This document shows positions 1 to 11,090 of a stretch of DNA of 64,000 nt, piece after piece; the first letter of the stretch is position 1; each line of letters starts with the position of its first letter. Below the pieces are notes generated by a model. The model had not been told where the DNA came from. It was given only the letters and a program-made list of their open reading frames with translations, and ran no database searches. A program made the position numbers and the translations under genes. Source of the DNA: Mycobacterium sp. 236(2023) (GTDB taxonomy: Bacteria > Actinomycetota > Actinomycetes > Mycobacteriales > Mycobacteriaceae); the NCBI RefSeq assembly GCF_029623955.1, contig NZ_JARSBP010000006.1, forward strand, positions 310,001 through 374,000. The letters run 5' to 3'.

Positions 1-428
1 CGAAATCGGCCAATCGACGGGCGATTTCGCGCGACGACAACGCCTCGATCCGCACCGAAGCCGCCGGATTACGCCTCAGGAACTCCGCGGTGATGAACGG
101 GCTGGCGGGCACGGCGGTCGGGATGGCCCCGAGGCGCGCGGTCGCCGTCAGCCGGCCCTGCATGCGTTCCAGGTCGGCGAACATCTCATCCCGCTCGGCG
201 ATGATCCGCTGCGCCCAGGTCACGACGCGGCGGCCCTCCTCGGTGAACCCCTCGAAGCGGTGCCCGCGCTGCACGATGACGATGCCGAGATCACGTTCGA
301 GCCGGCGGATCGCCACCGACAGCGTCGGCTGACTCACGTGGCAGCGGGCCGCGGCCCGGCCGAAATGACGCTCCGCGGCCAGTGCCAGCAGGTAGTCCAG
401 ATGTTGCAGCAGCAGATCGTTCGCCATG
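1..428 (-). CDS. LysR-family transcriptional regulator, partial (C-terminus beyond window)
   Basis: About 142 N-terminal residues are visible, starting at an ATG at 428 and running off the left edge. The start of the protein (MANDLLLQHLDYLLALAAE) followed by HFGRAAARCHVSQPTLS and a second helix ending RLERDLG is a typical LysR winged helix-turn-helix, and the beginning of the effector domain follows (LGAIPTAVPASPF). It is transcribed divergently from the fdhF-type gene at 535, the usual layout of a LysR regulator and its target; a dyad at 443-459 lies in the shared promoter region. Control of the molybdoenzyme operon is an inference. The inducer cannot be read from the sequence. Confidence 0.85.
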
Positions 429-442
429 TCTCACCCTTTTCG

Positions 443-459
443 ATAGCCAGCGTCTATCA
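443..459. promoter_or_regulatory. Candidate LysR operator (GATAG-N7-CTATC)
   Basis: A perfect 5-bp dyad, GATAG then seven bases then CTATC, contains the T-N11-A pattern typical of LysR-type recognition sites. It sits in the 106-bp divergent region between the LysR gene (start 428) and the fdhF-type gene (start 535), 15 bases upstream of the regulator's start. The pattern is seen directly; binding is inferred. Confidence 0.45.
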
Positions 460-534
460 CTGCATGTGGAATACCAAATAGGCGAGCCGTCCACATGGGG
501 TTGAGGTCGGGTCGGCCTCGTCTAGATTGGTGAG

Positions 535-2849
<2,315 letters not shown>

Positions 2850-2850
<1 letters not shown>

Positions 2851-3674
2851 TGGGACGGGTCACCGCCCGCCGCCGGGCGCAGCACGTCACAGCCGACGAC
2901 GCCGTGGCGCGGCCCGAGACACTGGTCGTCGAAGAACCCCTGGAGATCCGGGTCAACGGCGCTCCCCTGACCGTCACCATGCGCACGCCTGGCTCGGATA
3001 TCGAACTGGCACAAGGCTTTCTGCTCACCGAGGGCATCGTCGGCCGCCGCGACGACATCCTGTCGGTGCGCTACTGCCGCGGCGCGAACAAGGACGGGGT
3101 CAACTCTTACAACGTTCTCGACGTCACACTCGGGCCGGACGTGCCCCCGCCGGACGTCGACCTGACGCGCAACTTCTACGCGACATCGTCGTGCGGAGTA
3201 TGCGGGAAGGCCTCCCTGGAGGCCGTCCGGCTGATCAGCAAGCACGGCCCCGGTGACGACCCGGCCACCATCGCCGCCGAGACGTTGTCGGCACTGCCGG
3301 GCAAGCTGCGCAGCGAGCAGAAGGTATTCGCAGCGACCGGCGGACTGCACGGCGCGGCGCTGTTCGACACCGACGGCCAAACTCTCGTGGTGCGCGAGGA
3401 CATCGGCAGGCACAACGCCGTCGACAAGGTGGTCGGGTGGGCGCTGGAGCAGAACCGCATCCCGTTGGCCGGCACAGTACTTCTCGTCAGCGGACGGGCG
3501 TCGTTCGAACTCACCCAGAAGGCTGTGATGGCGGGAATCCCGATTCTCGCCGCGGTCTCTGCGCCGTCGTCGCTGGCGGTCGACCTGGCCAGCCAGTCCG
3601 GACTCACCCTGGTCGCCTTCCTGCGCGGCGACTCCATGAACGTCTACACCCGGCCCGACCGCGTCACGAACTAA
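2850..3674 (+). CDS. fdhD: Formate dehydrogenase accessory sulfurtransferase FdhD
   Basis: The 274-residue product contains the conserved cysteine pair of FdhD in the motif SSCGVCGKAS (C115 and C118), through which sulfur is passed to the molybdenum cofactor of formate dehydrogenases. The preceding LAQGFLLTEGI and the later REDIGRHNAVDKVVGWA and SGRASFELTQKA motifs are also standard for the family. Length matches Rv2899c (276 residues). The ATG shares one base with the fdhF stop, so the two genes form one translationally coupled unit. It presumably activates the neighbouring molybdoenzyme in the cytoplasm. Confidence 0.93.
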
Positions 3675-3803
3675 GCACTCGCTCTTGGGTTTGCCTAGCC
3701 TTAGCTTGAAACTGCAGAAACTGACAAATAGGGCAACCTCGCGAGATAGATAACCGGTGTCCGATATCCTCCGTCAAAATTTGCTGACCTGGTGGAGGAC
3801 GGG

Positions 3804-4895
3804 GTGAACGCCTGGATTGTGCGGAGCTGGTGGGCAAACCCCGACAGCTACGACTGGCTGGTGAGCTATCTCCATAGTCGGGGGCTTCAGCGGGTCACCC
3901 GCGTCGTCATCCTCGTGACCGTGGCGGCGCTCGCGACGGTGCCTGCCGTACTCGCCGTCAGCCCGAATTCCACGACATCCGTCGTCGCCAGATCGGCCCT
4001 GGCAGCAGTCGCCGCGGTGTGCGGGGCGCTCGTCGTCTTGTGGATGCGTCGCCGGTGGCCGTCGAAGCGGCAGTCGCAGTTTTTCACCGTCGCCGCGATG
4101 GCCAGCGTCAGCGCGGCATGCCTAGCCGACGCGCAACCGTTGGCGGGTCTGACGGGCTGCGCCTCATTCGCCGCCGTAGGTGGCTATATCGCCTTCTTCC
4201 ACTCCGCCCGCCTCATGGTGCTCAATCTGGGGACCGCGCTCATCACGATCGCCGTCCTGTCGGTGCGGCTTGCTGCCGAGGACGCGTTGTTGGCCGCGTG
4301 CAAATCCGTGGTTCTCGTGGTGGCTGTCGCGTCGATCCCGATCTGTTTGCAGGCGCTCCTGCAGTTCGTCGGTTTTGATGTCCTGAACGCCGATGTCGAC
4401 CCCCTGACCGGCCTGCTGAATCGGCGTGGTCTCGATCGGAGGATGGCCGAGACCTTCACGGCCACATCGTACCTCGGTGATCGCGGGCTCACGGCGGTGA
4501 TGGTGGACTTGGACAACTTCAAGACGATCAACGACTCAGCCGGTCATGCGGCGGGCGACGCCGTCCTCGTCAACGTCGGTCGGGCCCTGCTCGGCGCCGT
4601 CAGACCGTCGGCCGCCGTGGCCCGCGTCGGGGGCGAAGAGTTTCTCGTCATCGACGATGTGGACGCGCGCGGCGCTGAGGCACTGGCCGAACGAATCCGG
4701 GCCGCCATCTCGCCGACAGTGACCGCCAGTATCGGCACCGCCCATGTGAATTCGGCCGGCGCCCAGACGACAGAGTCCCTGACGTTCGTGAACTTCCTTG
4801 TCGCCGTGGCCGACCGGCAGATGTACCGGGCCAAGCACGGCGGAGGCGACCGATGTTGCCACGTCGTGTTGACGGAGCCACCGGGCGTCCACTGA
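3804..4895 (+). CDS. Membrane diguanylate cyclase (GGDEF domain, GGEEF signature)
   Basis: The N-terminal half has about six hydrophobic segments and no recognised sensor domain; the C-terminal half is a GGDEF domain beginning DPLTGLLNRRGLDRRM with the active-site signature RVGGEEF. The product is therefore expected to make c-di-GMP at the membrane. The position of the RxxD inhibitory site reads RPSA, so product inhibition through a canonical I-site is probably absent. The GTG at 3804 is preferred because a GGAGG lies five bases upstream (3794-3798); a longer reading from GTG 3792 would overlap that site. No EAL domain is present. The gene is not in an evident operon. Confidence 0.85.
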   Translation: MNAWIVRSWWANPDSYDWLVSYLHSRGLQRVTRVVILVTVAALATVPAVLAVSPNSTTSVVARSALAAVAAVCGALVVLWMRRRWPSKRQSQFFTVAAMASVSAACLADAQPLAGLTGCASFAAVGGYIAFFHSARLMVLNLGTALITIAVLSVRLAAEDALLAACKSVVLVVAVASIPICLQALLQFVGFDVLNADVDPLTGLLNRRGLDRRMAETFTATSYLGDRGLTAVMVDLDNFKTINDSAGHAAGDAVLVNVGRALLGAVRPSAAVARVGGEEFLVIDDVDARGAEALAERIRAAISPTVTASIGTAHVNSAGAQTTESLTFVNFLVAVADRQMYRAKHGGGDRCCHVVLTEPPGVH

Positions 4896-4987
4896 GCGCA
4901 CAGCACAACCCCTCTACCTGCGATCTCCACGCAATCTCCACCGAAGCTCCAAGCATCCCCACCGGCTCGGCGGCGACTATCGACGCC

Positions 4988-6298
4988 ATGCCAGAGATCC
5001 TCATCGCCTCCTGCCCACCCGTCGGACACATCGCGCCGCTGCTGAACGTCGCCCGCACACTCGTCGCCCGCGGCGACCGTGTCACCGTCCTCACCAGCGC
5101 CCGCCACGCCGACAAGATCCGGGCCGTCGGCGCCGAGCCTCGCCCGCTGCCTTACGGCGCGGACTACGACGACTCCAACTTGGATGCCGACCTTCCCGGC
5201 CGGGCAGAAACCTCAGGAATCCCGCGGCTCAACTTCGACATCGAGCACATCTTCATCCGGCCACTGCCGCACCAGTTCAGCGCGCTTCAGGAACTGTTGG
5301 CTGACAACGACTATGACGCCGTCATCACCGACGCGCTGTTCCTCGGCACGCTGCCGCTGCTGCTCGACCCGTCGGCGAAACGGCCGCCGATCCTGACCTA
5401 CTCGACGACGCCGCTGTTCCTGTCGAGTTGCGACACCGCACCGGGCGGGCCGGGCATCACGCCGATGCCCGGCCCGATCGGCCGGCTGCGCAACCGCATC
5501 CTGCAGCTCGCCACCCAGAAGGTGCTGTTGCGTCCCGCACACCGTGCCGCCGACCGCATGCTCGAAACGATGGGCTTGCCGAAACTCCCCGTGTTCGTGC
5601 TGGAGTTCGCGGCGCTCGCCGACCGCGTCATCGTCCCGACGATTCCCCAATTCGAGTACCACCGCAGTGATCTGCCGGCCCACGTCCGGTTCGTCGGGGC
5701 GGTGAATCCGCTGCCGAGCGACAACTTCATCGCACCCTCGTGGTGGTCCCAACTCAACGACGACCGGCCCGTCGTGCACGTCACCCAGGGCACCGTGGAC
5801 AACGCCGACCTGACCCGCCTGGTGGAGCCCACGATCGAGGCACTGGCGGACGAGGACGTCACCGTCGTGGTCACCACCGGCGGCCGGCCGGTATCCCAGA
5901 TCCGGACCCCGTTGCCCGCCAACGTCTTTGTCGCCGAGTACCTTCCGCACGACGTGCTGCTGCCGATGGTCGACGTGATGGTGACCAACGGCGGCTACGG
6001 CGCCGTACAGCGCGCACTCTCCGACGGCGTCCCGATGGTGGTGGCCGGGCAGACCGAGGACAAGCCCGAGGTCGCAGCCCGCGTCGAATACTTCGGAGCG
6101 GGAGTCAATTTGCGGACGGGGACACCCACCGTCGACGACGTGCGCCGCGCCGTACGCCAGGTTCTCGACGACGACGCCTACCGCTCCAACGCCCGCCGAC
6201 TACAGAACGAGTACGAGGCATGGGACAGCGCCAGCGGAATCGCCGCCGTCGTCGACGAAGTCATCGCCGAGAACACAGACCGCCTCCAAACCGTCTGA
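4988..6298 (+). CDS. MGT/YjiC-type GT-B glycosyltransferase
   Basis: The 436-residue protein has the start of a GT-B fold nucleotide-sugar glycosyltransferase (EILIASCPPVGHIAPLLNVA) and the C-terminal donor-binding region (VTQGTVDNADL, then VMVTNGGYGAVQRALSDGVP and GQTEDKPEVAARV). This places it in the UDP-glucuronosyl/macrolide glycosyltransferase family (COG1819); the acceptor could be a small aromatic or lipid, but nothing here shows which. The ATG at 4988 is chosen because the protein begins there like the tandem copy; reading upstream would overlap the cyclase gene. The next gene, 11 bases on, is a diverged duplicate. Confidence 0.85.
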   Translation: MPEILIASCPPVGHIAPLLNVARTLVARGDRVTVLTSARHADKIRAVGAEPRPLPYGADYDDSNLDADLPGRAETSGIPRLNFDIEHIFIRPLPHQFSALQELLADNDYDAVITDALFLGTLPLLLDPSAKRPPILTYSTTPLFLSSCDTAPGGPGITPMPGPIGRLRNRILQLATQKVLLRPAHRAADRMLETMGLPKLPVFVLEFAALADRVIVPTIPQFEYHRSDLPAHVRFVGAVNPLPSDNFIAPSWWSQLNDDRPVVHVTQGTVDNADLTRLVEPTIEALADEDVTVVVTTGGRPVSQIRTPLPANVFVAEYLPHDVLLPMVDVMVTNGGYGAVQRALSDGVPMVVAGQTEDKPEVAARVEYFGAGVNLRTGTPTVDDVRRAVRQVLDDDAYRSNARRLQNEYEAWDSASGIAAVVDEVIAENTDRLQTV

Positions 6299-6309
6299 GG
6301 GACACCCCG

Positions 6310-7608
6310 ATGGCCGCCATCCTGATCGCCGCACTGTCACCGGTCGGCCATATCGAACCGCTCCTCGCGGTGGCCGAAGATCTCGTGAACCGGGGTGATC
6401 GCGTCACCGTGATGACCGGGCCTGCGCACCTCGGTGCGATCGGGGAGGTCGGGGCGCAGCCGCACGTACTGCCCCCGACCGCCGACTTCGACGACGGGCC
6501 GTTCGACGCCGACGCGCGCTCGTCCCGCTCCGGCATCGACGCGTTGAGCCAGGCCATCATCCGGCTCTTCCTTCGGCCGATGCCCCATCAAGCGGCCGAG
6601 ATGCGCAACGCGCTCGCCGACCAGCACTACGACGCGATGATCGTCGACTACGGGTTCTTCGGGGTGCTGCCCTTGATCCTCGGTGACTGGCGCGGCGTTC
6701 CGCCGCTGCTGTCCTTCACACCCACTCCCCTGCTGTTGTCCAGCCGCGACACCGCCCCGATGGGGATGGCATTGCCGCCGCCCAGAACTTTGGCGTGCCG
6801 GACCGCGTATCGAGGGCTGACCCTGCTGTCGCAGAAAGTGTTGCTGCGCAACGCACAACACGCAGCCGACCGGATGTTGACACGAATGGGCGCCAAAGCG
6901 CTGCCCGTCCCGTTGCTCGACCTCGGGGCGTTGGCAGATCGGCTGATCGTGCCGACAGTGCCCAGTTTCGAGTATCCCCGCAGCGACCTACCCAGCGGGG
7001 TGCGGTTCGTCGGCGCCGTCCGACCGCGTCCCTCAGACGGGTTCGTCCCTCCGCCCTGGTGGCCCGTGCTCGACTCGGGCCGCCCCGTCGTCCACGTCAC
7101 GCAAGGCACCGTCGACAACCGCGACCTCACACGTCTCATCGAGCCAACGATCACCGCGCTCGCCGACACCGACGTCACGGTCGTCATCAGCACCGGCGGC
7201 CGCGACCCGGCCGCACTTCGGGTTCCTATCCCCGCGAACACGTATGTGGCCGAACATATCCCGCACGACCGGCTGCTGCCGAAGGTCGACGTGATGGTCA
7301 CCAACGGGGGCTATGGCGGCGTCCAGCGCGCGCTCTCCTGCGGGGTGCCGATCGTGGTGGCCGGCAGCACCGAGGACTAACCGGAGGTGGCGGCGCGCGT
7401 CGCCTGGTCAGGCGCGGGCATCAACCTCAAGACCGGCACCCCCACGTCGGCAGCCGTGAAATCAGCGGTCGACCGGGTCTGCACCGACGACCGCTATCTG
7501 CGAAACGCCCGCCGACTGGAGGCGGCCTTCGCACGCCGCGACGGCGTCGCCGAGATCGCCGCGCTCGTCGACGAGGTCATCTGCGAACGCACCCACGCAA
7601 TCACGTAG
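6310..7608 (+). pseudogene. Second MGT-type glycosyltransferase, interrupted by an in-frame TAA
   Basis: This is a tandem paralogue of the 4988-6298 gene: same opening (AILIAALSPVGHIEPLLAVA) and same donor-site region (VMVTNGGYGGVQRALSCGVP). The frame is open from ATG 6310 to a TAA at 7378-7380, which falls where the intact copy has the Lys of TEDKPEVAARV. The same frame continues immediately with PEVAARVAWSGAG and stays homologous to the end of the partner (TAG 7606-7608). So 356 residues are made if translation ends at the TAA, missing the last roughly 75. The tail has no frameshift, so the stop is recent or a sequencing error. A short ORF from 7387 is only the detached tail. Confidence 0.85.
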
Positions 7609-7653
7609 TCCACTACGCATGACCGGCCGCCCTCCGGGCAGAAAGCTCGAACC

Positions 7654-7818
7654 ATGATCAACGAACTCCAGTTCATCGCCGTCGGCGCATTTCTGCTGTG
7701 GGGTCTGACCAGCGCGGTGTGCGACGCCTGGCTGCCCGACGAACAGGATCTCATCGGCCGGAAACGCAGAGAGGGCTGTCAGTCCGACTCGACTGACCAG
7801 CCCTCAGTGCGTACCTAG
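7654..7818 (+). CDS. Possible 54-residue single-pass membrane protein
   Basis: A short frame from ATG 7654 encodes MINELQFIAVGAFLLWGLTS followed by a charged tail ending SVRT. One hydrophobic segment covers roughly residues 6-22. It lies 45 bases after the broken glycosyltransferase, and its last third coincides with the hairpin that probably ends clpX transcription on the other strand. I do not recognise a family. Coding status is uncertain because codon constraints from the hairpin overlap it. Confidence 0.35.
   Translation: MINELQFIAVGAFLLWGLTSAVCDAWLPDEQDLIGRKRREGCQSDSTDQPSVRT
7771..7805 (-). terminator. Stem-loop terminator downstream of clpX
   Basis: GAGGGCTG-TCAGTC pairs with GACTGA-CCAGCCCTC, a 14-bp stem with one bulged base and a short loop, located 20 bases beyond the clpX stop. 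There is no long U-tract, as is common for mycobacterial terminators. Because the plus-strand genes converge here it may act in both directions. Confidence 0.6.
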
Positions 7819-7824
7819 TAAGCG

Positions 7825-9105
7825 TTAAGCGCTCTTATCCCGGCGCTCGGTCCGCGACGGCTTGCGCGGCACGATGGTCGGCAGCACGTTGTCCTGCACG
7901 GTCTCCTTGGTGACGACCACCTTGGCGACGTCGTCGCGGCTCGGGATGTCGTACATCACCGGCAGCAGGACCTCTTCCATGATGGCGCGCAGCCCGCGGG
8001 CCCCGGTGCCGCGATGGATGGCCTGATCGGCGATAGCGTCGAGCGCCTCCTCGGCGAACTCCAGCTCGACACCGTCCATCTCGAACAGGCGCGTGTACTG
8101 CTTGACCAACGCGTTCTTCGGCTTGGACAGGATCTGCACGAGGGATTCCTTGTCCAGGTTGGTCACCGAGGCGACGACCGGCAGACGGCCGATGAACTCG
8201 GGGATCAGACCGAACTTGATCAGGTCCTCGGGCATGACCTCGGCGAAATGATCCTGGGTGTCGATGTCGGCCTTGGAATGCACCTCGGCACCGAATCCGA
8301 GACCACGCTTGCCGACGCGATCGGAGACGATCTTCTCCAGCCCGGCGAACGCACCGGCGACGATGAACAGCACGTTCGTCGTGTCGATCTGGATGAACTC
8401 CTGATGCGGATGCTTGCGGCCGCCCTGCGGAGGAACCGAGGCCTGCGTGCCTTCCAGGATCTTCAGCAGCGCCTGCTGCACGCCCTCGCCGGAGACATCG
8501 CGCGTGATCGACGGGTTCTCGCTCTTGCGGGCGATCTTGTCGACCTCGTCGATGTAGATGATGCCGGTCTCGGCGCGCTTCACGTCGTAGTCGGCGGCCT
8601 GGATCAGCTTGAGCAGAATGTTCTCGACGTCTTCGCCGACGTAGCCGGCCTCGGTCAGCGCGGTGGCATCGGCGATGGCGAACGGCACGTTGAGCATCTT
8701 GGCCAGCGTCTGCGCCAGATAGGTCTTGCCGCATCCGGTCGGGCCGAGCATCAAGATGTTCGACTTGGCCAGCTCGACGGGCTCGGCACGCGAGTCGCGG
8801 GACTTCTCCTGCGCCTGGATGCGCTTGTAGTGGTTGTAGACCGCCACCGCCAGCGTGCGCTTTGCGGTGTCCTGGCCGATGACGTAACCCTCGAGGAAGT
8901 CACGGATCTCCGCGGGTTTGGGCAGCTCGTCGAGCTTGACGTCGTCAGCGTCGGCGAGTTCCTCCTCGATGATCTCGTTGCACAGGTCGATGCACTCGTC
9001 GCAGATGTAGACGCCGGGCCCCGCGATGAGCTTCTTCACCTGCTTCTGGCTCTTACCGCAGAACGAGCACTTCAGCAGGTCGCCGCCATCTCCAATGCGT
9101 GCCAT
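7825..9105 (-). CDS. clpX: ATP-dependent Clp protease ATP-binding subunit ClpX
   Basis: A 426-residue ClpX, the same length as the M. tuberculosis protein. The N-terminal zinc-binding domain has C13, C16, C35 and C38; the AAA+ domain has Walker A GPTGCGKT at 121-128 and a downstream Walker B (IIYIDEVDKI). ClpX unfolds substrates and feeds them to the ClpP1P2 chamber encoded a little further along on the same strand. In this genome clpX is separated from clpP2 by an exported-protein gene and a flavoprotein gene, so it probably has its own promoter in the upstream 430 bases. The hairpin at 7771-7805 ends the unit. Confidence 0.97.
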   Translation of the reverse strand: MARIGDGGDLLKCSFCGKSQKQVKKLIAGPGVYICDECIDLCNEIIEEELADADDVKLDELPKPAEIRDFLEGYVIGQDTAKRTLAVAVYNHYKRIQAQEKSRDSRAEPVELAKSNILMLGPTGCGKTYLAQTLAKMLNVPFAIADATALTEAGYVGEDVENILLKLIQAADYDVKRAETGIIYIDEVDKIARKSENPSITRDVSGEGVQQALLKILEGTQASVPPQGGRKHPHQEFIQIDTTNVLFIVAGAFAGLEKIVSDRVGKRGLGFGAEVHSKADIDTQDHFAEVMPEDLIKFGLIPEFIGRLPVVASVTNLDKESLVQILSKPKNALVKQYTRLFEMDGVELEFAEEALDAIADQAIHRGTGARGLRAIMEEVLLPVMYDIPSRDDVAKVVVTKETVQDNVLPTIVPRKPSRTERRDKSA

Positions 9106-9538
9106 GGTGCTGGGGTCCCACTTCCTGTTGCTGTCGATATCGGCCGTTCGGTGCGGGCCACCGGGACCTTAAGTGTGTAGCCCCGACGCTACCCGCAGTT
9201 TCCGTCGCTGTGCGACCGATAAAGCCGAATAGCGTCGGTGGTATTCAGGTGTAGTTGCGACAACATATCGCCTGTTTCGCCCCCGGCAGCCGCGGAACGC
9301 GCCACCGTGTCTCTGGCGTGTCGCCGCTGTTACCCGACCGAGAGTACCTGTCTGACAGAGAAGTAACCGGCGAGTGTCCGGTCGGCGTCGTGACCACGGA
9401 TTCCGACCGTGGTGCGGCCCGCGCGGACGCGCCCCTCCCGTGCTGGTCGGACACGACAGCAGTTGCGGCGCATGGCCGTGACGGCGAGATATCGGGCAGT
9501 CCCGTGAGGGTTTCGCTGCCCGAGAAAACGGCGGCCCG
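9106..9538. other. Gene-free interval upstream of clpX
   Basis: About 430 bases separate clpX from the end of the collagen-like gene. Frames crossing it have no family resemblance and no convincing start. It should contain the clpX promoter. I looked for a clear ClgR-type palindrome and did not find one I would defend. Confidence 0.5.
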
Positions 9539-9829
9539 TCAGCGCGGACCGGGTCCGCCGGGACCGACGGGTCCGGGACCGACCGGGCCGACGACACCGC
9601 CGGGGCCGACAGGACCGGGGCCGACAGGTCCTGCGACGCCGCCGACGCCGACCGGGCCGGCGGGCCCGACGACCGGGTTCACGCCCCACGGCAGGCACCG
9701 CACGAGGGCCGGATTCCAATACGTCCCGTACGGGCACACCGGATCCTGGGCCTGGGCCACCCCCGCCTGCATCACCGTTCCGGCGGCGGCAGCGATCAAC
9801 GCGGCCGCGGCCAACTTTCGTACCGCCAT
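9539..9829 (-). CDS. Short exported protein with collagen-like Gly-Pro repeats
   Basis: The 96-residue product starts with a clear signal peptide (MAVRKLAAAALIAAAAGTVM, cleavage likely after AQA), has a small two-cysteine segment (DPVCPYGTYW...VRCLPWG), then a C-terminal half made of GPVGPGPVGPGG-type repeats ending in GPGPR. The start at 9829 is supported by AAGGGGG about six bases upstream; longer readings would add an unrelated N-terminus. The repeat is low complexity and collagen-like (Gly every third residue for parts of it). The protein should be secreted or cell-wall associated. I do not know a function. It sits between clpX and the ClpP genes but is probably unrelated to them. Confidence 0.7.
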   Translation of the reverse strand: MAVRKLAAAALIAAAAGTVMQAGVAQAQDPVCPYGTYWNPALVRCLPWGVNPVVGPAGPVGVGGVAGPVGPGPVGPGGVVGPVGPGPVGPGGPGPR

Positions 9830-9983
9830 GGCGAACCCCCTTGCTCCTCCACGGTCGCTCCGCAAACGGACGACTCCGTGGAATATCAGCCTGACACGGG
9901 CAAACGTCGTGGCGGTCGCTTTTCGCGGCATTTGCCCGCGAATCCAGACGTCTTCGCGTCCGAGTCCGCCGTAGTCTGCGAAC

Positions 9984-10427
9984 ATGCCGACACTCGACGA
10001 CGCCTTCGCCCTGGCACGCACCGACAACGGCTTGGCGGTCGTGTCGACGCTCCGCTCGGATCTGACGAACCAGTCGTCGCTGATCAATGCCGGCCCGCTA
10101 CCTCATCCGGACACCGCTGATCAGGTGCTCGGCTTCGTCACCTACGGCAAGGTGAAGCTGGCCAACTTACGGGCGCGACCGCAGATCGCGGTCACGTTCC
10201 GGCAGGGGTGGCAGTGGGCCACCGTCGAGGGCCGGGCTGAACTCGCCGGGCCCGACGACGCAGCGGCGTGGCTGTCCTCGGATGACGAGTTGGCGCGCCT
10301 GCTGCGAGACGTCTTCACCGCCGCGGGCGGAACCCACGACGACTGGGCGGAGTACGACCGGACGATGCGTGAACAGCGTCGCACCGCCGTCCTCGTCACG
10401 CCGACGAGGATCTACAGCAACGGGTGA
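9984..10427 (+). CDS. PPOX-class (pyridoxamine 5'-phosphate oxidase-like) FMN/F420-dependent enzyme
   Basis: The 147-residue protein has the split-barrel flavin/deazaflavin reductase pattern: LARTDNGLAVVSTLRSD, then GFVTYGKVKLANLRARPQIAVTF and WATVEGRAELAGPDD. Mycobacteria have many such F420H2- or FMN-dependent proteins of 130-150 residues (Rv1155-like). Cofactor choice and substrate cannot be decided from sequence. It is the only plus-strand gene in the Clp block and stops three bases before the clpP2 stop on the opposite strand. Confidence 0.8.
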   Translation: MPTLDDAFALARTDNGLAVVSTLRSDLTNQSSLINAGPLPHPDTADQVLGFVTYGKVKLANLRARPQIAVTFRQGWQWATVEGRAELAGPDDAAAWLSSDDELARLLRDVFTAAGGTHDDWAEYDRTMREQRRTAVLVTPTRIYSNG

Positions 10428-10430
10428 AGG

Positions 10431-11090
10431 TCAGGCCTTCTGCGCCGACAGCTTGCGGTATTCGAGCACCGTGTCGATGATCCCGTACTCCTTGGCCGCC
10501 TCGGCGGTGAGGATCTTGTCGCGATCGGTGTCCTTGCGGATGACCGCCGGATCCTTGCCGGTGTGGCGAGCGAGGGTCTCCTCCATCAGGGACCGCATGC
10601 GCTCGATTTCGGCGGCCTGGATCTCCAGGTCCGAGAACTGGCCCTGGATGACGCCGCCGAGCGCGGGCTGGTGGATCAGCACGCGGGCGTTCGGCAGCGC
10701 GAGACGCTTACCGGGCGTGCCCGCGGCCAGCAGCACAGCCGCGGCCGAGGCCGCCTGGCCCAGGCACACCGTCTGGATGTCGGCGCGCACGTACTGCATC
10801 GTGTCGTAGATCGCCATCAGCGACGTGAACGAGCCGCCGGGCGAGTTGATGTACATCGTGATGTCGCGGTCGGGATCCAGCGATTCGAGGACCAGCAACT
10901 GGGCCATGATGTCGTTCGCGGAGGCGTCGTCGACCTGCACGCCGAGGAAGATGATGCGCTCTTCGAACAGCTTGTTGTACGGGTTGGATTCCTTGACGCC
11001 GAAGCTCGAGTGCTCGATGAACGACGGAAGGATGTACCGCGCCTGGGGCTGCAACCGGGGGTCGAGCGAGGGATGGATGTTGTCGGTCAT
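10431..11090 (-). CDS. clpP2: ATP-dependent Clp protease proteolytic subunit ClpP2
   Basis: The 219-residue serine peptidase subunit has the oxyanion strand YINSPGGSFTSLMAIYD, the nucleophile region LGQAASAAAVLLAAG and the catalytic histidine in RVLIHQPALGG. The beginning (LDPRLQPQARYILPSFIEHS) is specific to ClpP2 of actinobacteria. It forms the mixed ClpP1P2 tetradecamer with the gene just upstream. Its ATG overlaps the clpP1 stop (ATGA, 11087-11090), so the two are translationally coupled, fitting the fixed 1:1 stoichiometry. Confidence 0.97.
   Translation of the reverse strand: MTDNIHPSLDPRLQPQARYILPSFIEHSSFGVKESNPYNKLFEERIIFLGVQVDDASANDIMAQLLVLESLDPDRDITMYINSPGGSFTSLMAIYDTMQYVRADIQTVCLGQAASAAAVLLAAGTPGKRLALPNARVLIHQPALGGVIQGQFSDLEIQAAEIERMRSLMEETLARHTGKDPAVIRKDTDRDKILTAEAAKEYGIIDTVLEYRKLSAQKA

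Noticed and set aside
3690..3708. Sequence TTGCCTAGCCTTAGCTT resembling an IdeR/DtxR iron box
   Set aside because: Only about 11 of 17 positions fit the consensus, the dyad is poor, and the following gene (diguanylate cyclase) has no iron link.
9106..9538. Search for a ClgR operator upstream of clpX
   Set aside because: Partial CGC/GCG pairings exist, but none is convincingly palindromic in this GC-rich DNA.
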